The position numbers and the translations under genes were made by a program. From contig CM077594.1 in the NCBI GenBank assembly GCA_039654915.1, forward strand, positions 46,949,001-47,013,000: a stretch of DNA of 64,000 nt. The letters run 5' to 3'. Shown one piece after another: positions 56,561 to 64,000 of the stretch (positions are counted from its first letter, which is position 1; every line of letters starts with the position of its first letter). The notes beneath the pieces were generated by a model. It was not told the origin of the DNA. It was given only the letters and a program-made list of their open reading frames with translations, and did no database searches. The DNA is from Aquilaria yunnanensis. Its lineage: Eukaryota; Streptophyta; Magnoliopsida; Malvales; Thymelaeaceae.

Positions 56561-59214
56561 TGACAAGGCCGTCCCTGGCCCCTGCCCAGGACACCTGTGA
56601 GAACTTGGTCTCACGGCGGATTGCAGTTGGACTCATTGATATGTGCGCAGATTAAATCCATGTCACTAGTTGATTATCCTAGAATATGCAATATGCATGC
56701 TCTTTATGCTTTGACGGGTTATTTAAAACCATAAAATGTTAATGTGGCCACAATTTTTCATATAAAACAACTAGAGTAGTCAAAGCATACAAATCAACCT
56801 TTATATGAGTTAACTACACATAGCAACATGCATGAGCAGTCATACATATAGTAGCTAATGCCCCCGCCCAGAAAGCAATCCACAAGTCCATGACTCTTCA
56901 TTTCATAACTAAGGAGGCAACTAGAGTAGTATGTACACATACAAAATCCTCTACTGAGATCTTCTCATACTAACTCCCACCTTGGATGTGAATCCCAGTG
57001 GCGAGCTTTAGAGACTCCTCTGGACCCAACTAGGTCTAGCTATGCCTGACTATGTCCAATGTGCACTAGGCTCTGTAACCAATGAGCAATTTAGTTAGTA
57101 CTGTGCAAGACCAACAAGCATCCAAACAATAAGTACTAGAATCATCAAAACTCAGGTATTCTACCTGTGCACCAAAAACTACTACCAGAGTAACCTTCAA
57201 CAGTCACTCGGCCCGACTCCTTCTGTATCTGCCCAACAAAATAGTAAGGGTGAGAATCCAAGATTCTCAGTATGGGGTAACCTCATGTACTAACAGTAAA
57301 ACTGTGGACAGATATAAAATAACTCATGCATACTTTCTGCTGGCTCTCGCAGTGTGAGGGACCTCTCATATATGTAAATATATGGATATGCATGCTCGGA
57401 TCCTGAAGGACCACTACTCACATAATTTTCTTACTTTCTCACGGGCGTCACTCCGTGGCTCACAAGTCTAGCCCTCGACTTGTGCCTCGTAAGCCTTAGC
57501 TTACGCCTGACTTATTATATAACCTCTCCTTAACTTTGTTGTGCAGGGGAATTGTGGTGAGAACTATGTAACTAGGTTGTTAACCTCATAACCTCGGTGC
57601 ATTTGAAGCCTCTCCTTACAACCCCGTGATTTCCAACACTGCCAGGTTGCCAAGGGTTCTAAAACTTACACTTCAAGCTCATGATACTTGGTTATATTCA
57701 CTTGCACTTAGTTTCCTTGCTTACTCAACAAGTAACCTCAAAACTTTTCAAAACTCAAGGAAAGTCCCACTTCTCAAGGGACTTCAGGAAGTCTTGAAGT
57801 ACCCCCGGCATACTTGAGGGCCAAGGTACCCAAAGGACCTCCTTGGGACTCACCTCAATCATCCTGGCAAAATGTGCAAAATTCTGCCTTTAAAAATTAT
57901 CCTCACTTTGATTCAAAAAAAATTTAAATCTGGGGCACTTTATATGTTTGTAAAACTTTTAAATGATAGTACTCCCTCTTAGCTTCATGTGGAACTTTGA
58001 ATCATCTCAATCGGACACCCGAGCGAAAAGTTATGCTAAAAACAAAATCCGGTCTCCAATGCTGTTTTGGCGACGCGTCGCCACAGTTGTCGACGTTCTG
58101 TGATTGTTTTTCCAATTGGCAACGCATCTCCAATTATGGGTACCTCTTGGTGACGTGTCGCCAATCTGCGAAACTGCAGAATTGGCACGCATTTTGCTGC
58201 TATGACCTTTGGCTACTTAGTACACATATCAAACAAGCATAAAAAGCCACCAAACTTCACACACACTTAGTTCATGTTGCAAGGAACATAACCAACTATC
58301 ACAATGCCATTAATGATGCTCTATAACATCATCAGATCTTCCTCAAACCTCATAGTTCACCACAATTCAACCAAAACTCATACTCAATGCTATGGCTAAT
58401 TTCAATCAATTTCTTACAACAAACTCAAGCCACAAGCATTGTTCAAGCTTAAAAACACTACTCCCTTATGTCAACTCCAAGATACAAGCTAGAATCACTC
58501 CTCTTTTCAAGCAACCAAGTGCAAGAAATCCTCACCTAAGTTCCAATCAAAACCAAAGCACCAAACATCACAATCTTCCTCTCTAACCAAAACCCAAGCC
58601 TCAATTCACTCAAATAACATAGAATTAACCAAGAACACAATGCTTACCACGTATGAAAAATAGGGGAGTAGAGAAATCATGCTTCCAAGCCTCCAAACCT
58701 TGTTTTCTAGCTTGAAACAAGTTCCTCTTGGTTGGTATCCTTGGATGGCAACTCTAGGAATCAAGATCACTTGACTTCTAGCTTGAATTGAGAGAGAAAT
58801 GAGTTCTTGAGAGGGGAAAACGTGGTTATGGCAGCCATTAGCCACCTTTCCCTTCTTAAACCCTCAATTAACCCCTTAAGCCATCCAAGTTACAACCCTT
58901 AAACACATAAACCCCCATTTTTTAACACATGCTCATTTCTTGCTTAATTCTTGTTATTGTTTCAAGTTTGAGTTAAGGTTAAAGGTTAATTTACAAAACT
59001 TAACTTAAAACACTCAGGACCCCACCCGGTTACTCAGGATGCAAAATTACCATTTTGCCCCTGCTCCTCATCTAGTGCTTAAACCTCCTTGGAACTTAGT
59101 GAATTTTTTGTAACTCCTTTATTCTAGCTTTTTAAACTTGAAATTAAAGTTCTAAACTTAATTTAGAAAATTTTACCTCTCTCAGGAGTGCTGACTACTA
59201 GGAGGTCCATAACA
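56561..59214 (-). mobile_element. Solo LTR G in the integrase of F
   Basis: 2654 bp, minus-strand TGTTATGG (59214) to GGCCTTGTCA (56561), flanked by perfect TGAAC (56556-56560 and 59215-59219). No gag-pol is present, so it is a solo LTR. It carries the chromovirus-LTR hairpin at 57247-57276 (GAGAATCC...GATTCTC). Its ends and sequence differ from D and from F, so it marks another family. Orientation is taken from the TG/CA ends and the hairpin. Confidence 0.85.
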
Positions 59215-60130
59215 TGAACTTAGTTTCAATTGAGTACCCATTGTCTGATGTAGTGATTTCTATAATCTAGACACAAATCTTGGGTCTTTATCTTAAACCA
59301 TATCTCTAGGATTCTATGTAATGTCATTATTTCTTTAATGGATAGCTATGCCAGCCTATCCAAAGGATCTGTGAGATTAATTGGTAAAAAATGTGCTGAT
59401 TTTGTAAGTCTATCCACAATTACCTAGATGATATCATGCTTTTTTCTTGTCATAAGCAAGCTTACTAGGAAGTCCATGGATATGGATCCCTAATTCCTCT
59501 CAGGTATTGGAAAACTTTGTAATTGACCCTAGTTTCTGATGCTCAATTTTCACTTGTTGGCATACCATACACTTGGATACAAATGTGCGAATTTCTCTTT
59601 TCATGTTGGGCCACCAAAAGTGTTGTTTCCTATCTTGGTACAATTTCATGGTTCCAAGATGTATGTTCATCTTACTAGCATGGGTTCTTTCAGAATTTGT
59701 TCTTTTTGTTCATACCCTTTGGGTGCATAAATTATGTCTTGGAAGTACAACAATCCTTACTCGTAAGAGAACCCTTGGTATAACTTTCCATGTCTTTGCC
59801 CAGATATTCTAGTAAGGTCTTCATCCTGTTGTTGTGCCCTTAGTATTTAAACTTTCCAAGATGTCTGAATAGTTATTACCTTCAGTTGGGCTTGCTCCCA
59901 TTCTAGCCATTTGTTAGCAAAACAAGTTAGGCAATTAAGTTCATTTGATTCTTCTTCTCCATAATTTAAGATGCCTATATATTTTCTGTATTAGCTATTT
60001 TATTGGCCTTACCCTCAGTGTACTCATTGGTACAGTCAAAATCTTTGAGATATTCAAGCCATATTCTTGGTCTAATACTCAACTCCTTTTGAGTAAAGAG
60101 GTATTTGAGACTTTTATGATCAGTGAAGAT
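59215..60130 (-). pseudogene. Element F: integrase N-terminal part
   Basis: On the minus strand the zinc-finger end (CHVCQQVKIEHQK near 59560) and the core start (FLPINLTDPLDRL-like block, then MTLHRI) can be read between stops, ending at the G insertion. The first catalytic Asp region (HGLPSKL) has lost the usual MDFI block. The 3' half resumes at 56555. The piece is strongly decayed. Confidence 0.75.
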
Positions 60131-61282
60131 CTAGAACTTATTATAAAATAGGTAATGTCTCGACTGTTTGAAGGCAAAAATCACAATTGCAAGTTCTAAT
60201 TCATACACTGGATAGTTTTTCTCATGTGGCCTTAATTGCCTTGATCCGTAAGCTATGGCTTGTTTTTCTTGCATTAATACACATCCTAATCCCAGAATGG
60301 AAGCATCTGTATAAACCTCAAAGCGTTTATTAGGATTAGGCAATACCAGTATAAGAGTGGAAGTGAACTTATCTTTAAGCCCCTGAAAGCTCTCTTCACA
60401 TTCCCTAGACCATTCAAACTTTTGGTACAAATCTTCTATAATAGCTAGCTAGACCCAAGAAGTTCTTATTTCTTTAACATTTTTTGGTTCCTTCCATTGT
60501 AACATAGCTTCAATTTTTGATAGGTGTACAGCCATTCCTTGCCCATTGATTACAGGGCTTGAGAATTCAATACAATTGGTCTAAAAAAGGCATTTATTTA
60601 GTTTGCCAAATAATTGATGTGTCTTTAACACATCCAGTACTATTCTCTAGTGCTTTTCATGTTCCCCCTTATCCTTGGAATCTACCAGGATATCATCTTC
60701 AAAAATCACCATAAAGTGGTCTAGATATAGTCCGAATATTGTTTGCATCAGATCCATGGAGAAGGTTGGGGCATTAGCAAGCCTAAATGGCATTACAGTA
60801 GACTCAAAATGCCCATATCTGGTCCTCAAAGTTGTCTTAGGAATGTCTGCTTCTTTGACTCTCAGTTGAAAGTATCCTAATCTGAGATCAATCTTTGAGA
60901 ACACTATGGCTCCCTTAAGTTCATCAAATAAGTCCTCAATCCTAGGGAGAAGACACTTATTTTTCACATTCTTAGTATTGAGCTTTCTGTAGTCAATGCA
61001 CAACCTAAGAGTCCCATCTTTCTTTTTCACAAACAACACTGGTACTCCCCAATGGGACACACTTGGCCTAATGAACCCTTTTTCGAGGAGTTCATCCAAT
61101 TGCTTTTTTAGTTCATTCATTTCAAGAATTGCCATCCTGTAAGGTACAGTAGATATAGGAATTGCTCCTGGAGTCACTTTGATGTTAAATTCTATTTCCC
61201 TTAAAGGGGGTAAACCTAGTAACTCAGAAGGGAATACCTCTGGGAATTCTTTCACCACAATAATTCCATCCCAGCTTTGCAT
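60131..61282 (-). pseudogene. Element F: reverse transcriptase and RNase H
   Basis: Two open pieces, 61282-60647 (RT) and 60430-60131 (RNase H). RT shows [11 protein letters not shown], the LCIDYRKLN block and the [14 protein letters not shown] block, but the catalytic YVDD is FEDD. RNase H shows [15 protein letters not shown] and [18 protein letters not shown]. Stops and a shift lie between them. The RNase H closely resembles the remnant in element D. Confidence 0.88.
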
Positions 61283-61860
61283 TGTTGATCATTCAAGCCT
61301 ATATATTCTTCTTCAGAAAGTATAGGTATGCAATCCATTACTTTTACTTGCCTAACATCATACTTTATTAAGTCTCTTAAGGAATGTTCTATTGGTCTTG
61401 GCAATATTAGCTTCCTATCTTGGCAATTTATGATAACAATATTTTTAGCTAACCAGTTCTTGCCCAATACCATATCATAGCCAGTTATTTCTAAAATGAT
61501 CAGATTAACTATTAATTCCAGCTCACTTAGCCTAATCACATAGTCTTTGACTATGTGATGTGAAAACATTTGAGGTAATGATGTATCCTCTAGGTTTAAT
61601 TCCCTTAAAATTTAGTTGAAATAATAGATATAGAAGCACCAACTTCATAAAGCGCTAAAATATGCTTATCACAAAGGTAAAGGTTACATTTCAGTGCTTC
61701 CTTCCTTAGCTTATTGTGGCTTATAGCCTTTTCTGCAAAGCTCGTTTCTTCTGTTCTCATTGATCCCTTAGTCTGATATACTCTTCCAGGTGGAGGCTGG
61801 ACTTTGATTGGCACAGGTTTACCTGAACCTTTTTGTATCTGTCTGGGAGGCTAAGGTGTT
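61283..61860 (-). pseudogene. Element F: protease
   Basis: Open pieces 61814-61605 and 61569-61252. The usual DSGAT motif is EVGAS (in YEVGASISIIS), so the catalytic Asp is lost. The following block (MVLGKNWLAKNIVIINC) is the usual end of chromovirus protease before RT. Confidence 0.8.
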
Positions 61861-63044
61861 GCCATCCCTTTCCTTTGGCCTTGTTGGTTTCTTGGCCAAG
61901 GAGCCCCAAACTTGCCCATTAATTTCCTTTCTTCTTTCCTAACAAGGCAATCCCTCAAATGTGGTCCAGAGAGCCACATTTTAGACATCCTTCAGTGAGT
62001 CTATAACATGGTTTTAAACCATGGTGCTTTATACAAGTTTGGCATTGGGGCCCAAACGTCTGGGTTTTTCTGTGCTTCTTTTGGACTTTGCCCAATTAAG
62101 CTTTTCCTAGCCTATCTATGGCTCTTTTCTTTCCACTTTGATGTCCCGTAGGAGACCCTTTAATGTTTTTTTCCAGTGGATACTGAAATTCTTAATCCTA
62201 GGTTAAAGCTCTCTTGCCAGCCTCATAATAGGTCTTAATGCCTATAGCCCTCAATATTTATCTCAATTCACGTCTCAGTCCCCTGATAAATTTTTAGTGC
62301 TAAACTCTTCCTACCTAAGATACTGTGAGGCTTACCTGAGGATACTACTAAATGTGTGTTCATATTCTTTGATTGACATATTACACTTGCTCGACGGGTG
62401 AAACTCCATCTGTTTCTGATCTTTAAGAGTTCCACTTACCTATTGTTGTTAAAATACCTGAAGAAACTCCGCCCATCTCATGGGTCCTCTCTCTCCTATC
62501 AGTTTTCTTTCATTTTTTCTCATACAAGTACTCTATAGTATCCTCCATCGAATTTCTACACTACCTTCCAACTTACAGGCAGCAAACATCACCTTCTAGG
62601 TGGATGTGACGTCCACTTTTTCAAATACCTTCTTTATCTTCTAAATCTAGAATTCAGCTTATTCTGGATCACCACTTCCTTTAAACATTGGGGGTTTACA
62701 TGCCATAAGCCTTCTAGTTGGCCTTCCCTCAAGCCATCCTTCCTTGATGTTTCTTTTCTTCTTCCAGGGGTCCTTATTCTCCTCTAAGAAGCCATCTCTT
62801 TGGAGCTTTCTGAGACTAGCTCCATTCTCCCAACATTAGTGCCTAATTGCTCCCCTTATCTGTTCATAGTGGTTCTCCTAATTTTAGACCTTAGTCTTTT
62901 TCCTCTTGGATGTCTTCTTTCATCATCTTATTCCTGTTCTTCATTTTCAAGTCTGCTTGCTTGTTCTTCTCTTATTGTGTTACCACGTCAAAAAAATGGG
63001 AGAGTTACAAAGTGTGGCATAATGGTCAAAAACCACTATATTGT
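61861..63044 (-). pseudogene. Element F: gag
   Basis: Minus-strand gag sequence with many stops. A Cys-rich block near 62050-61950 (CQTCIKHHGLKPC and CLKCGSLDH) is the chromovirus-type zinc-binding region. Upstream, near 62710-62570, KPPMFKGSGDPE and FEKVDVTST match the start of the retrotransposon gag domain. No open frame of useful length remains. Confidence 0.7.
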
Positions 63045-64000
63045 GTTATTCTCACCATAGTGATTGAAGAGTGAGGGGTAAAAGGCATGATCAACACCTC
63101 CTTAAAAGTGTTTTAAGTTGGCAACTTGGCCCCCAAGAAATGCCTTAAGGATTGCTTGTTTGTCAAGCAACCTATGGACTTTTTTGTAAGGTTTTGGAAA
63201 TTTGAGTACTGAATTGCAAAACTCTCAAGAAAGAGCTTTGGAGAGTTATGGGAAGGATATAAATGGTATGAAAGTGCTATTCAAGGACCAAAATGCTCAT
63301 GGAAGAGAGTTGTGAACAAAGAAAAGCATAAAGGGCTTTAAGGACTTAAGTGTCCAACTGTAAGCCTTTGGTTGTTGCTGCTTATGACTTAAGTCAAATG
63401 GAAGCATTTTGGAGTTATCCTGCTCAAGAAAAGGCAGCCATAGCAAAATAAGGATGGTCAAATGTGGGACATGATTTTAAGGCAAATAAACCATGGTTTA
63501 GAAGCAAGAAAAATGACATAAGACATGATTAAGGCTATTATGGGTGTTTAGTGCACTAAAGCTTGGTTAAGCCATATAAAGTAGCCAATATCTTCTTTTC
63601 TTCTCCCATATTTGACCCACATCAGCAACCTTCCCTCCGTAGCTCCTCCATAGCCACCATACCCCCAAGCTGAAGCTAGAAACAACTGAAAGCAAGAAAG
63701 GGCAATTGGAAGCTATTTGGTGGTAACACTTAAGTGCACCTAGGATCAAGCTCCAATTTTGGCATACACTCAAGGTAAGGAATTCTCTTGCTCGTATGGA
63801 TTGTTTATTGTATTATTCAAACATCCATGCAACTAGCGCTAGGCTTGGAAGAGATCCATGAGCTTAATGAACCAAGCTTAGAGAGAGGAGTGCACTTAGT
63901 GAAGGTTTTGTGACCTACTATGGAGTGCACAGGGGTGGCAGTGAATTTAAGGGTTCCTAGAGCCCAAAGTTAGTACTAACTAGTTTTAAAAATCTCCTAA
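63045..64000 (+). repeat. LTR-like sequence at the right edge
   Basis: From TGTTATTCTC (63045) the character of the sequence changes. A TATA box (CATATAAAG near 63572), a pyrimidine-rich leader and a splice-donor-like CAAGGTAAGG (63770) follow, the usual layout of a chromovirus LTR in plus orientation. There is no second copy in the window and no target duplication can be tested. Confidence 0.3.

Larger units (their letters stand above)
52694..63044 (-). mobile_element. Gypsy element F, chromovirus-like, heavily decayed
   Basis: Minus-strand element: gag (about 62760-61860), protease, RT, RNase H, integrase, chromodomain-like end, polypurine tract (55764-55785) and 3' LTR (to 52694). The 5' LTR is not in the window. 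Every domain carries stops or lost catalytic residues, so F is old. A solo LTR (G) lies in the integrase. The right boundary at about 63044 is a guess from the change of sequence character. Confidence 0.75.

Noticed and set aside
57997..58242. An 81-residue open frame in solo LTR G
   Set aside because: It has no recognisable domain and lies in non-coding LTR sequence; it is likely chance.

Overview
The window is a block of plant heterochromatin made almost entirely of LTR retrotransposons inserted into one another. Ty3/gypsy and Ty1/copia polyproteins, tRNA primer sites of plant type, LTRs of 0.8 to 3.6 kb and perfect 5-bp target duplications at nearly every junction identify it as nuclear DNA of a flowering plant; the species cannot be told. 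I found no host gene, tRNA, rRNA or CRISPR array.

Layout, from the outside in. Gypsy A (minus strand, Tat-lineage type) runs from before base 1 to 50870; its 5' LTR is 50068-50870. Its antisense gene is hit on the left by a copia LTR (H, 1-866). Copia B (minus, 4232-46827, TSD AGATG) sits in the reverse transcriptase of A. Inside B lie gypsy C (minus, 8838-41750, TSD GAAGT, between gag zinc knuckle and protease of B) and a solo LTR of B's own family (plus, 43959-45374, TSD AATTT). Inside C lie gypsy E (plus, 9180-21428, TSD ACGTG, in the 3' LTR of C) and element D (plus, 24825-34519, TSD GGTCG, in the last exon of the antisense gene of C). The insertion order is therefore A, then B, then C, then E and D.

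Right of A, 50871-52693 is part of a chromovirus-like LTR. From about 52694 to about 63044 lies a decayed minus-strand chromovirus-like gypsy element F (3' LTR, chromodomain-like end, integrase, RT/RNase H, protease, gag), split by a 2.65-kb solo LTR G (56561-59214, TSD TGAAC). The last kilobase looks like the start of another LTR.

The most notable coding content is the extra gene of the A/C/E family. Between integrase and 3' LTR, on the opposite strand to gag-pol, each copy carries a four-exon gene with its own TATA box. In E it is open throughout (708 codons when spliced), with an N-terminal domain like the 'putative gypsy-type transposon' family and a coiled-coil C-terminal half ending in a strongly conserved tail. 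gag-pol and the antisense gene converge on a spacer of degenerate repeats. E also keeps gag and pol in one reading frame, starting inside the LTR and running through the primer-binding site, broken only by three C-to-T stop codons. D is a non-autonomous element with two 3600-bp LTRs that look identical and a short decayed interior; it is probably among the youngest insertions here.
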